Shown here piece by piece: positions 45,560 through 53,971 of a DNA stretch of 64,000 nucleotides; within the stretch, counting starts at the first letter, position 1, and each line of letters opens with the position of its first letter. Source of the stretch: Microcystis wesenbergii FACHB-1317 (GTDB taxonomy: Bacteria; Cyanobacteriota; Cyanobacteriia; Cyanobacteriales; Microcystaceae). Where the stretch lies: NCBI RefSeq assembly GCF_014696875.1, contig NZ_JACJQV010000200.1, positions 1 through 64,000 on the forward strand, given 5' to 3'. The notes under the pieces were generated by a model that saw only the letters and a program-made list of their open reading frames with translations, had not been told where the DNA came from and did not search any database. A program made the position numbers and the translations under genes.

Positions 45560-46660
45560 ATGATCGCTCAAAACAGTCTGCTACAAACAGCTAAATCCTA
45601 TTTAATATCATCCGTTGCCCCTAATGCAACAGAAATTGATCGGGACACCAATGCTTTGCGACAAGCACTTCATGGTCTGGCAGAATTAGGTTTATTGGGA
45701 TTAAGAATTCCCCCTCAATGGGGGGGGACTCAAGTGAGTCAAGAAACTTTTGATGATTTTCAAGCGTTAGTAGCCAGATATTCTGGTGCTTTGGCATTTT
45801 TGCAAACTCAACACCAGGGGGCGGGAGTCATGCTGTCGCGCAGCGAAAACTTGACGTTAAAACAAAAATATTTGCCTTTAATGAGCCAAGGCAAACTTTT
45901 GTTAGGCGCCAGTAATTCTCATTGGCGAAGGACTAACGAACAGCCCTTAAAAACCTTCCCCGTGCCTGGGGGCTATCAGTTAGAAGGAAAAGTACCTTGG
46001 GCGAGCGGTTGGGACATATTGGAGGAACTTATTGTCGTGGCTGCTTTACCTAGTGGTGACTCTCTTTTTGGGATAGTTCCTTTTCAAGAAATGGTTCAGG
46101 AGCAAGGGGGTGTAATTAGCTTTACTGAACCAGCGCAACTAGGGGCGATGACATCCACTAACACGGTGAGTGTTATCCTAAACGAATGGTTTTTGTCTGA
46201 AGAGCTTGTGGTTGATATTAAATCAGCAAGTTGGATGGCGGAAAATGATAAAAATAGAATCTTGACTCGATTTACTTTTGCAACTATCGGATGTGCTTAT
46301 GCAGCCTTAGATATCCTACAAAATACTGTGCAAAAAAATTCTCAGCCTTTTATTAAGGATGCTTTTGAAGCCTTGTCTTCAGAATTAGATAGCTGTAAAA
46401 ATTCTCTCAAGAAAGCTAATAACAATCCAGCTTTAGATTTGGCAGAAAAACACAAATTGCGAGCTTGGACTATTGACTTGGCATGGCGTTGTACTCTGGC
46501 GGCGGTTACTATTTCTAAAGGCGCAGCTAATTTAGTCAGCCACCCCGCTCAAAGAATTTATCGAGAGGCTCTAGTTTTTGCTGTTTCTGGTCAAACTGAG
46601 GGAATAATACAGTCAAGCCTAGAATTGTTGACAAGTAAGGTAAAATCGTTAATAATTTAG
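45560..46660 (+). CDS. Acyl-CoA dehydrogenase-like flavoprotein
   Basis: The product is 366 aa. It has the N-terminal helical domain (LAELGLLGLRIPPQWGGTQVS), the middle beta-domain (LEGKVPWASGWDILEELIVVAAL) and the C-terminal helical bundle. The typical catalytic Glu of fatty-acyl-CoA dehydrogenases is not clear to me. Relatives include group D flavin monooxygenases and dibenzothiophene-type hydroxylases as well as dehydrogenases. A hydroxylation or desaturation of a cluster intermediate is possible. It starts 2 nt after the aminotransferase stop. Confidence 0.78.
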   Translation: MIAQNSLLQTAKSYLISSVAPNATEIDRDTNALRQALHGLAELGLLGLRIPPQWGGTQVSQETFDDFQALVARYSGALAFLQTQHQGAGVMLSRSENLTLKQKYLPLMSQGKLLLGASNSHWRRTNEQPLKTFPVPGGYQLEGKVPWASGWDILEELIVVAALPSGDSLFGIVPFQEMVQEQGGVISFTEPAQLGAMTSTNTVSVILNEWFLSEELVVDIKSASWMAENDKNRILTRFTFATIGCAYAALDILQNTVQKNSQPFIKDAFEALSSELDSCKNSLKKANNNPALDLAEKHKLRAWTIDLAWRCTLAAVTISKGAANLVSHPAQRIYREALVFAVSGQTEGIIQSSLELLTSKVKSLII

Positions 46661-46733
46661 CCAAGGATCTATTCTTAGCAAAAAATACCCTTTTTAGGGA
46701 ATCCGTAAGCTCAATCAAAAAGGTCATTAAATT

Positions 46734-47771
46734 ATGTTTAATCTTCCTGGGGAAAACCCAAATCAAATATCTCCTAGAGACACCGTTTTACTGATGATTA
46801 GGGGGTTTCAGATCAGTCAATGTATTTATGCTGCTGTAAAATTAGGAATTCTTGATCTGTTAGGAGATGGCTCAAAACACTATCAAGAATTAGCGACGGA
46901 AACTAACACTCATGCTGATTCTCTCTATCGTCTTTTACGAACTTTGGTCAGTTTAGGAGTTTTGCAAGAAAATCAACCAGATTATTTTCAAAATACTCCC
47001 TTAGCGGCTTATCTAAGGGATGATCAAGTGGGAACTTTACGCAACTGGCTAATTACCGAGATAGAAGAAAGTTATGAATGTTGGAAGGATTTTGTTCAAA
47101 GTTTAACCACCGGTGAAGGAGCTTTTAAATTCATGTATGGCGTTGATATTGAGGAGTACCATCGAGAGAATCCTAGCCTCAATAAAGTTTATGATCAATC
47201 AATGAATGATATAACCACATTCCAAATAGCCAAAATATTAGAAGCTTATGATTTTTCTTCCGTAGAAGTATTGGCAGATATTGGTGGCGGTCAGGGAAAA
47301 CTGATTGCTGCTATCTTAAAACGTTACCCTCAAATAAAAGGGATACTTTTTGAACAGCCATACTCCCTTGAAAAAGCCAAAAATTTATTGAAACAGGAAG
47401 GGGTAAGCGAACGCTGTGAGTTGATAAGTGGAGATTTTTTTGAATCGGTTCCCGTCGTAGCGGATGTTTATTTACTCAAGCAAGTTTTGCTCAGTTGGAA
47501 TGATCAACAAGTGGTTAATATTCTCAAAAACTGTCGCCAGTATATGCCTTCCACATCTCGATTATTAATTGCAGAAAGAATTATCCGCAAAATTTATTGG
47601 AGAGACAATTTAGCTGATCTACAGTTATGGATGCTTCATTCAGGAAAAATTCGCTCAGAAAATGAATTAAAAGTCCTATTAACAAGCGCTGGATTTCAAA
47701 TAGATAAAATTATTGACACTATGCCTGTGCAGAGTTTGATTGAAGCAAGTCCACTCCCTAAATTAAATTAG
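46734..47771 (+). CDS. O-methyltransferase-like enzyme, copy 2
   Basis: The product is 345 aa and is a close paralogue of the gene at 37960-38985, sharing MIRGFQISQCIYAA, THADSLYRLLRTLVSLGVL and the SAM motif LADIGGGQGKLIAAILKRYP. Conserved differences near the acceptor region suggest a second substrate or site. It lies between the flavoprotein and second reductase genes. Confidence 0.85.
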   Translation: MFNLPGENPNQISPRDTVLLMIRGFQISQCIYAAVKLGILDLLGDGSKHYQELATETNTHADSLYRLLRTLVSLGVLQENQPDYFQNTPLAAYLRDDQVGTLRNWLITEIEESYECWKDFVQSLTTGEGAFKFMYGVDIEEYHRENPSLNKVYDQSMNDITTFQIAKILEAYDFSSVEVLADIGGGQGKLIAAILKRYPQIKGILFEQPYSLEKAKNLLKQEGVSERCELISGDFFESVPVVADVYLLKQVLLSWNDQQVVNILKNCRQYMPSTSRLLIAERIIRKIYWRDNLADLQLWMLHSGKIRSENELKVLLTSAGFQIDKIIDTMPVQSLIEASPLPKLN

Positions 47772-47788
47772 ATATGTCCTAGCAAAGC

Positions 47789-48985
47789 ATGAGCAATCAA
47801 GAATGTATTCCAGATTTTAAAACAGAAGCTATTCTCAATCCTGATATTAGTTTTGACAGTCCTCTGAAGGAGGATATTGACGAGCCAAAATCAATTTTTT
47901 TAACCGGTGCTACTGGATTTTTAGGGGCTTATTTGCTCAGGGAACTGATCGATAAAACCACCGCTAATATCTATTGTTTAATTCGTTGTCATACTTTAGA
48001 AACTGGTAAACAGCGACTAAAAGAAAACCTACAATCTTACCAACTTTGGCAGCAACATTTTGATGCTCGTATTATCCCAATGCTTGGCGATTTGGCTCAA
48101 CCATTGTTAGGTTTTTCTGAGAAAGAGTTTTGTCAATTAGCCACCGAGATTGATGTTATTTATCATAACGGATCACAAAACGACCCGATCACCCCTTACT
48201 CCCAAATGAAAGCGGTTAATGTTTTGGGAACTCAAGAAATTCTTAAGTTAGCCGGACTAAGAAAAACTAAACCTGTTCATTTTATCTCGACAGTCGCCTT
48301 TTTTTTTAGTCAGGCTCAAAGACAAGATACCCCCATTAGAGAGACGGACTTTCCTCTATTTTCTCCCAGTTTAAATACGGGCTATAAACAAAGCAAATGG
48401 GTGGCTGAAGAATTAATACACCTAGCTCAAAAAAGAGGTTTGCCTGTCTCTATTTATCGACCTACAAGAATTATGGGTGACAGCAAAACTGGAATTTATA
48501 GAAAATCGAATAATTTCTTTTTTCAGTTTATTCAAATATGTATTAAATTAGAAAAATTTCCGACTTTTGATGTGGATATCAATATTATTCCCATTGACTA
48601 TGCCAGTCAAGCTATTGTTTATCTCTCAAGGCAAAAGCAACTTTTAGGAAAAACCTTTCATTTAGTTAATCCTGAATCAATTTCATGGCAGAGACTTTTT
48701 GAACTAATTAATGCCTGTGGTTATGCCACTGAAGCGGTATCCGATAAAAATTGGTTAGTGATGGTTGAAAATTACCTTTTTGAGCAGGGAGGAGAAAAAG
48801 CCGTTAGTTCTTGGTTCCCAATTATTTTAAAATCAGCTAAAATGATTGGTCAGACAAAGCCTCGCTTCGATGCTTGTCAAACTATCGAGGGATTAGCCCA
48901 TAGCTCAATCGTTTGTCATCCTCTCGATTTATCCCTGATCTCTACTTATTTACTTGCTTGGAAAAATATGAGACAAAAATGTTAA
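47789..48985 (+). CDS. Stand-alone thioester reductase, copy 2
   Basis: The product is 398 aa. It has FLTGATGFLGAYLLRELIDK, YHNGSQNDP, ISTVAFFFSQ and the YKQSK catalytic pair, then IYRPTRIMGDSKTG. It is a paralogue of the reductase at 26938-28161, including an acidic N-terminal linker ending KEDIDEPKS. Two separate reductases imply either two carrier-bound substrates or a reduced function of one copy. It starts 17 nt after the methyltransferase gene. Confidence 0.85.
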   Translation: MSNQECIPDFKTEAILNPDISFDSPLKEDIDEPKSIFLTGATGFLGAYLLRELIDKTTANIYCLIRCHTLETGKQRLKENLQSYQLWQQHFDARIIPMLGDLAQPLLGFSEKEFCQLATEIDVIYHNGSQNDPITPYSQMKAVNVLGTQEILKLAGLRKTKPVHFISTVAFFFSQAQRQDTPIRETDFPLFSPSLNTGYKQSKWVAEELIHLAQKRGLPVSIYRPTRIMGDSKTGIYRKSNNFFFQFIQICIKLEKFPTFDVDINIIPIDYASQAIVYLSRQKQLLGKTFHLVNPESISWQRLFELINACGYATEAVSDKNWLVMVENYLFEQGGEKAVSSWFPIILKSAKMIGQTKPRFDACQTIEGLAHSSIVCHPLDLSLISTYLLAWKNMRQKC

Positions 48986-49047
48986 ACTAGCAGAGGCTCA
49001 ACTGCTGCCCGACTACCAATAGCGTCAACCTCCTTTTTTTTGGAAAT

Positions 49048-51060
49048 ATGTCAACCCAAGTTGCTGAAAATAAAAATGTACTTGCTTCTTTTAACCAATT
49101 TTTGGAAGATGTCAAGGCGATCACTCAACCTTACTGGTATCCGACCGAACCAGGCACAAGAAGCTTTCCCGAGGTAATTCGTGCCTGGGGAATGCTATTT
49201 TTACTACTTTTTCTAATCCTCGGGCTAGTAGTCGTAACGCTTTTTAATAGTTTTGCTATTCGTCGCTTGATTGACGCAATTGTACAACAGGGAGACTATG
49301 CCAAATTTAATCGGGAATTGATCGCCTATGTGATTGGGCTGATCTTGGTGACACTGCTAGTCGGTTACAGTAAAAATATTTCCAAAAAAATTGCTTTGCA
49401 TTGGTATGAATGGCTAAATGGTCAGGTTTTAACTAAATACTTCCATAAACGTGCCTATTATAAAATTAATTTCAAATCTGATATTGATAATCCCGATCAA
49501 CGCATTGCTCAAGAAATTGAACCGATCACCAGTAATGCTCTTAGCTTTTTCTCATCTTTTCTAGAAAAAAGCCTGAAGATGCTTGTCTTTTTAGTAGTGA
49601 TCTGGACGATTTCTCAGCGGATCGCTATTCCGCTACTTATTTATACAGTCATCGGTAATTTTATCGCCCTTTATTTAAACCAAGAATTAATCAAGATCAA
49701 TGAAAAGCAATTAGCTTCAAAAGCTGATTATAATTATGCGTTAACTCACGTTCGCAATCATGCTGAATCCATCGCCTTTTTTCGGGGGGAGAAAGAAGAA
49801 TCAAATATCATTCAGCGAAGATTTAAAAAGGTATTAGATGATACTCGAAATAAAATTGATTGGGAAAGAGGGAACGAACTGTTTGCTAGGGGCTATCAGG
49901 CCGCTATTCAAGTATTTCCCTTCTTAATTCTGGGACCTTTGTATATTAGAGGTGAGATCGATTATGGACAGGTGGAACAAGCTTCCACAGCCTGTTATAT
50001 ATTCGCTACTTCTTTGGGAGACCTGATCACTGAATTTGGCATTTCGGGACGATTTTCTAGTTATGTTGAACGTTTAAATGAGTTTTCGACTGCCCTAGAA
50101 ACTGTTACTCAACAACCAGAGAATGTCAGCACGATCAAAACTATCGAAGAAAATCATTTTGCCTTTGAGAAAGTCACTTTACAAACTCCCGACTATGAGC
50201 AGGTAATTGTCGAAGATCTATCTCTTTCTGTTCAACCCGGTGAAGGATTACTAATTGTTGGCCCTAGTGGCCGCGGCAAAAGTTCCCTCCTACGAGCAAT
50301 CGCGGGTTTATGGAATTCTGGTACGGGAAGTTTAATGCGGCCTCCCCTTGAAGAAATTCTCTTTTTACCCCAACGTCCCTACATTATCTTAGGAACCTTA
50401 CGGGAACAATTGCTCTATCCTCAGACCGATCGTCAGATAACTAATACCGAAATTCAAGCAGTATTACAACAAGTCAATTTACAAAACGCCCTAAGTCGGG
50501 TGGATGAATTTGACTCTGAAAAACCCTGGGAAAACATTCTCTCCCTGGGAGAACAACAACGTCTAGCCTTTGCTCGGCTCTTAGTTAATCCCCCCAGTTT
50601 TATCATTTTAGATGAAGCAACCAGCGCCCTAGATTTAGTCAACGAAAGGATTCTATATGAGCAATTAAAAGCTCGTAAGACAACTTTTATTAGTGTCGGT
50701 CATCGAGAAAGTCTCTTTAATTACCATCAATGGGTTCTAGAACTCTCGGCTAACTCTAGTTGGGAACTCTTGACTGTTGAAAATTATCGCCTTAAGAAAG
50801 CGCAAGAAATGTTTACTAATACCCCTAATGGCAATTCTCTAAAACCCGATATTACCATTAATCATGGGTCAGAATCCCCAGAAACACATCAGTCTCTTGA
50901 GGGACTTTCTCATCAAGAGATGAAACTATTAACCGACTTATCGATCTCTAGTGTTCGTAGTAAAGCTAGTCGCGGAAATTTGATCTTAGCCAACGATGGT
51001 TTTACCTATCGTTATGACAAAAATCCTCAAATCTTAAAGTGGCTTAAAATCTCACCTTGA
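49048..51060 (+). CDS. ABC transporter, SbmA/BacA-like permease fused to ATPase
   Basis: The product is 670 aa. The membrane half (about 30-310) has six helices in the ABC_membrane_2/SbmA style, with the typical WRxWLN region seen as LHWYEWLNGQVLTKYF. The ATPase half has Walker A GPSGRGKSSLLRAI, signature LSLGEQQRLAFARLL and Walker B FIILDEATSALD. A 90-residue extension follows the ATPase. It is the last gene of the plus-strand biosynthetic run and probably exports the product across the inner membrane. Confidence 0.88.
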   Translation: MSTQVAENKNVLASFNQFLEDVKAITQPYWYPTEPGTRSFPEVIRAWGMLFLLLFLILGLVVVTLFNSFAIRRLIDAIVQQGDYAKFNRELIAYVIGLILVTLLVGYSKNISKKIALHWYEWLNGQVLTKYFHKRAYYKINFKSDIDNPDQRIAQEIEPITSNALSFFSSFLEKSLKMLVFLVVIWTISQRIAIPLLIYTVIGNFIALYLNQELIKINEKQLASKADYNYALTHVRNHAESIAFFRGEKEESNIIQRRFKKVLDDTRNKIDWERGNELFARGYQAAIQVFPFLILGPLYIRGEIDYGQVEQASTACYIFATSLGDLITEFGISGRFSSYVERLNEFSTALETVTQQPENVSTIKTIEENHFAFEKVTLQTPDYEQVIVEDLSLSVQPGEGLLIVGPSGRGKSSLLRAIAGLWNSGTGSLMRPPLEEILFLPQRPYIILGTLREQLLYPQTDRQITNTEIQAVLQQVNLQNALSRVDEFDSEKPWENILSLGEQQRLAFARLLVNPPSFIILDEATSALDLVNERILYEQLKARKTTFISVGHRESLFNYHQWVLELSANSSWELLTVENYRLKKAQEMFTNTPNGNSLKPDITINHGSESPETHQSLEGLSHQEMKLLTDLSISSVRSKASRGNLILANDGFTYRYDKNPQILKWLKISP

Positions 51061-51385
51061 TCTCTCTGGCTGGAAAAATTGATATAATCAGGCCAATAGC
51101 CAGACCTCGAATCGACCCCAGAACCTGGACAAACCCGTCGGCTGTCTAACCATGCCAGCAATTTAACTGCCAGTTTCTACCAACAACAATTGACCGAGAA
51201 TATGGGATGAGAGGCTATTGGAGCTAAATTTTGTGAAAACTTCTCACTTATATCGCTAGATAACTAAAATGTGGTAAACTAGGCGGTGACGTTCACAAAG
51301 ACCGCGACAGATAGATAAATCTCTTATTAGTCAGAGTCTCTGAACCCCTGATTACCTCTTTCTCCCCTAGGTGATTACAAAACCA
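51061..51385. other. Intergenic region, right border of the biosynthetic cluster
   Basis: About 325 nt without a gene. A widely spaced inverted pair CCAATAGCC/GGCTATTGG lies at 51093-51101 and 51213-51221. The promoter of the DUF2235 unit must lie here, but I could not assign it. Confidence 0.45.
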
Positions 51386-53407
51386 ATGGCTGAACAACGC
51401 TCTGTACTAAAATTTAATGGCATTGATGATTACATGGAGCTATCCGGGGGATTTCTCGATATCGATCAGAGTATTACCATTACATTTTGGGCAAAAGGAG
51501 AAAATAATTTAGCTACAGAAACCACTCTTTTAGAAGCTGTTAATCGGGACAATAACCGAGTCCTACATATTACCTTGCCTTGGGGCGATCCTGTGAAACC
51601 TGCAATTTTTTGGGATGCGGGAAATGAAGAAGGTTTCGATCGAATTGAAAAAAAAGTCAAGCTTAAGGATTATAGTGATTGGACTCACTGGGCCTTTGTC
51701 AAAAATGCCACCACAGGCCGAATGTTGATCTATCGCAATGGTATCGTTTGGCATCGTGGCAACGGTCATAACCGGGCCTTAACCGGGATTGAAAAAATTA
51801 TCTTGGGAGCCTCTATTAATCCCGCTCATTATTGGCAAGGTTGTCTCGCTGAATTTTCTCTTTGGAATCAAGCACTTAGCCAAGAAGAAATCCAAAAAAC
51901 GATGTATCAATCTCCCGGATTTGATGACCTTGGCTTAGTCACTTATTTATCACTTAATGGCAGTGCAGAGGATCAAACAAGTTATGGTAATCATGGTGTT
52001 CTTTATGGGACAACCTGGCAACTAGATAGTCTTCCCTCTAAACCAACCTCGATCCCTAAATCAAAAACTCAGACTAGCAGTAAAGCTAGAAGGAATGCAA
52101 AAAGGATAACAATGGTCAACGAAATATTTAACTCCCTTGAAGAAGAAGAAGTGATTGAACAGGATGCTCCAGCCGAACATCAAGAACCCTCCCCGAAAGA
52201 GAATCCAGAATCAACTATAATCACCGAAGAAGCTGATCTTCCCAACCATGAGAGCAATGAAATTGAGGAGATTACTGAAACGGCAATTTCTGCACCCGCT
52301 ATCCTCACTTATTCAAGCCAGAAAAAACGGTTAATTATTTGTTGTGATGGTTCTTGGGAAGACTCGGTCAGTGCTGCTCCCACCAATGTGGTTAAATTCG
52401 CCGCATCTATTAAGCATATTGCCGAAGATCAAACCCCCCAAATCATCTTTTTGTCAGGTTATGGCAGCCCCGAAGACAACGAATTTATTAAAAATTTAGG
52501 GAATGAAACTTTTGGCTGGGGCCTCGATCGAATGATTCAAGATGCCTACCGTTTTCTTGTCCTTAACTATAATCCCACAAGCGAGGATGAAATTTATTTG
52601 TTAGGTTTTAGTCGAGGAGCATATATCGTTCGTTGTTTGGCTAGTTTTATCGATAAATGTGGAATCCTAAAACGCTCTAAGATTGAAGAGATTCCCCAAG
52701 CTTATCAACTCTATCGAGACCACACCGTTAGTTCTGATAGTGCTAAAGCTCGACAATTCCGTGCCGCTAATGCTAAAAAAATTGAGACAGAAAAGGAAGA
52801 TTTTCAAGAGCGTATTCCAGTTAAGATGTTAGGTTGTTGGGATACAGTTGGTAATTTTGGTATTCCCGATTTAACTCCTTGGTTTCCCCTGGCTAAGTTC
52901 TATCATAAAAAATATGAATTTAGTAACACAAAATTAAGTCCGATTATCCAGAATGCTTTTCAGGCTGTTGCCATTGATGAAAAACGTAAAAACTTCCCTT
53001 CGACTCCGATAAAAGCCAACACCGAAAATCCTGAACAAGTTGTCAAAGAAGTTTTATTTGTCGGTGAACATAGCTGTCTAGGTGGTGGCAAAAAAGAATA
53101 TCAAGGACTTTCCGACTACCCCTTACAATGGATGATGAATCAAGCCAAACAATTGGGATTAGAGATTAACTCACTCCCCCCTGAATCTGATGAATTCCCA
53201 ATTAAACTAGATCCCACCATCAAGTTTGATAATACGGTTAAGGGATTGGCGGCATTGGGAGGGGAAGAATGGCGAACTTTCAACGCCAAAGTTGTCACCG
53301 TTCATCACAGTGTGGTAAAACGATTAAAGGCTTTTCCCGATTATCGTCCCAAAAGTCTTGAACCTTTTCTTCAAGCTCTACTTAACAGCGATCAACAGAC
53401 AGATTAA
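51386..53407 (+). CDS. LamG-domain DUF2235 hydrolase
   Basis: From ATG 51386 the product is 673 aa; GTG 51371 is an alternative. Residues 1-210 form a concanavalin-like LamG domain (LKFNGIDDYMELSGG, ITFWAKG, YWQGCLAEFSLWNQALS). A charged linker (about 220-305) leads to a DUF2235 alpha/beta-hydrolase domain: RLIICCDGSWEDSV, nucleophile elbow YLLGFSRGAYIVRCLASF, LGCWDTVGNFGIP and VGEHSCLGGG. Thus Ser, Asp and His candidates are all present. DUF2235 enzymes include phospholipase effectors. It is followed 51 nt later by a small membrane protein and then a GUN4 protein on the same strand. Confidence 0.85.
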   Translation: MAEQRSVLKFNGIDDYMELSGGFLDIDQSITITFWAKGENNLATETTLLEAVNRDNNRVLHITLPWGDPVKPAIFWDAGNEEGFDRIEKKVKLKDYSDWTHWAFVKNATTGRMLIYRNGIVWHRGNGHNRALTGIEKIILGASINPAHYWQGCLAEFSLWNQALSQEEIQKTMYQSPGFDDLGLVTYLSLNGSAEDQTSYGNHGVLYGTTWQLDSLPSKPTSIPKSKTQTSSKARRNAKRITMVNEIFNSLEEEEVIEQDAPAEHQEPSPKENPESTIITEEADLPNHESNEIEEITETAISAPAILTYSSQKKRLIICCDGSWEDSVSAAPTNVVKFAASIKHIAEDQTPQIIFLSGYGSPEDNEFIKNLGNETFGWGLDRMIQDAYRFLVLNYNPTSEDEIYLLGFSRGAYIVRCLASFIDKCGILKRSKIEEIPQAYQLYRDHTVSSDSAKARQFRAANAKKIETEKEDFQERIPVKMLGCWDTVGNFGIPDLTPWFPLAKFYHKKYEFSNTKLSPIIQNAFQAVAIDEKRKNFPSTPIKANTENPEQVVKEVLFVGEHSCLGGGKKEYQGLSDYPLQWMMNQAKQLGLEINSLPPESDEFPIKLDPTIKFDNTVKGLAALGGEEWRTFNAKVVTVHHSVVKRLKAFPDYRPKSLEPFLQALLNSDQQTD

Positions 53408-53458
53408 CCTGGCTTTAAAATTAAATTAATCCTTCGCTAAAAATTTGAGGTGATTTTT

Positions 53459-53887
53459 ATGGAACTCGATAACATTATTAAAAAAGTGGCAGGTGCTTAT
53501 TTAGCCTCCGCTATCATTGCTGTCATCGTGCTAATTGTTACCCTCGGACAACCCTTTGTCGTTTTTCTGGGTATCGGAGCGATGGGGTTGGTTACTGTCT
53601 TAGGAGATGCGATCGCTGAGTACGGAATTGAAGCGGTTCTGAATGCTTTTTACACCGAGCGAAGTAAAAAAGAATCTCTGGAAACACTTTTGACTGAAAT
53701 TGATAGTTTACCTCTGACTGATGACCTGAAATTAAAAACTAAAAAACACTTAACCGAGCATCAAGAACAGACAGTAAAGCAGCCAGAAACGGTAACTGAG
53801 CCAACTCCTGAAAGTCCTCAAACAGTTGTTATTGAAAAGGAACCAATCATTGAAAAGGAACCAGTTGTTGAATTTGAAAATGTTTAA
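53459..53887 (+). CDS. Small Gly-rich membrane protein, paralogue 3
   Basis: From ATG 53459 the product is 142 aa, with TGAGG 9 nt upstream. Two helices (AGAYLASAIIAVIVLIVTLG and FLGIGAMGLVTVLG) are followed by GDAIAEYGIEAVLNAFYTERS and LPLTDDLKLKTKKHL, clearly homologous to paralogues 1 and 2 although it lacks their N-terminal LxxWGxSLDE helix. The Pro/Glu-rich tail contains two copies of IEKEP. It lies between the hydrolase and GUN4 genes, so it is likely the membrane component of that unit. Confidence 0.78.
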   Translation: MELDNIIKKVAGAYLASAIIAVIVLIVTLGQPFVVFLGIGAMGLVTVLGDAIAEYGIEAVLNAFYTERSKKESLETLLTEIDSLPLTDDLKLKTKKHLTEHQEQTVKQPETVTEPTPESPQTVVIEKEPIIEKEPVVEFENV

Positions 53888-53895
53888 TTAGGTAT

Positions 53896-53922
53896 TGCTC
53901 CCTCTTGTAATAGCTGGGAGCA
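53896..53922 (+). terminator. Hairpin after the small membrane-protein gene
   Basis: Stem TGCTCCC/GGGAGCA (53896-53902 and 53916-53922) with a 13-nt loop. There is no T-run, so it may be an attenuator or mRNA-stabilising stem rather than a full terminator. Confidence 0.45.
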
Positions 53923-53971
53923 GCGGATGATTATTGCTAAGTACTGAGGAATTTTTTGGTCTAAGATAGCT

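Noticed and set aside
45560-46660. Fatty-acid beta-oxidation acyl-CoA dehydrogenase
   Set aside because: No other beta-oxidation genes nearby and the usual catalytic Glu could not be placed.
21537-51060. Microcystin, cyanopeptolin or aeruginosin cluster
   Set aside because: No polyketide modules, no Adda-type genes, no Choi pathway genes and no terminal thioesterase; the gene set differs.
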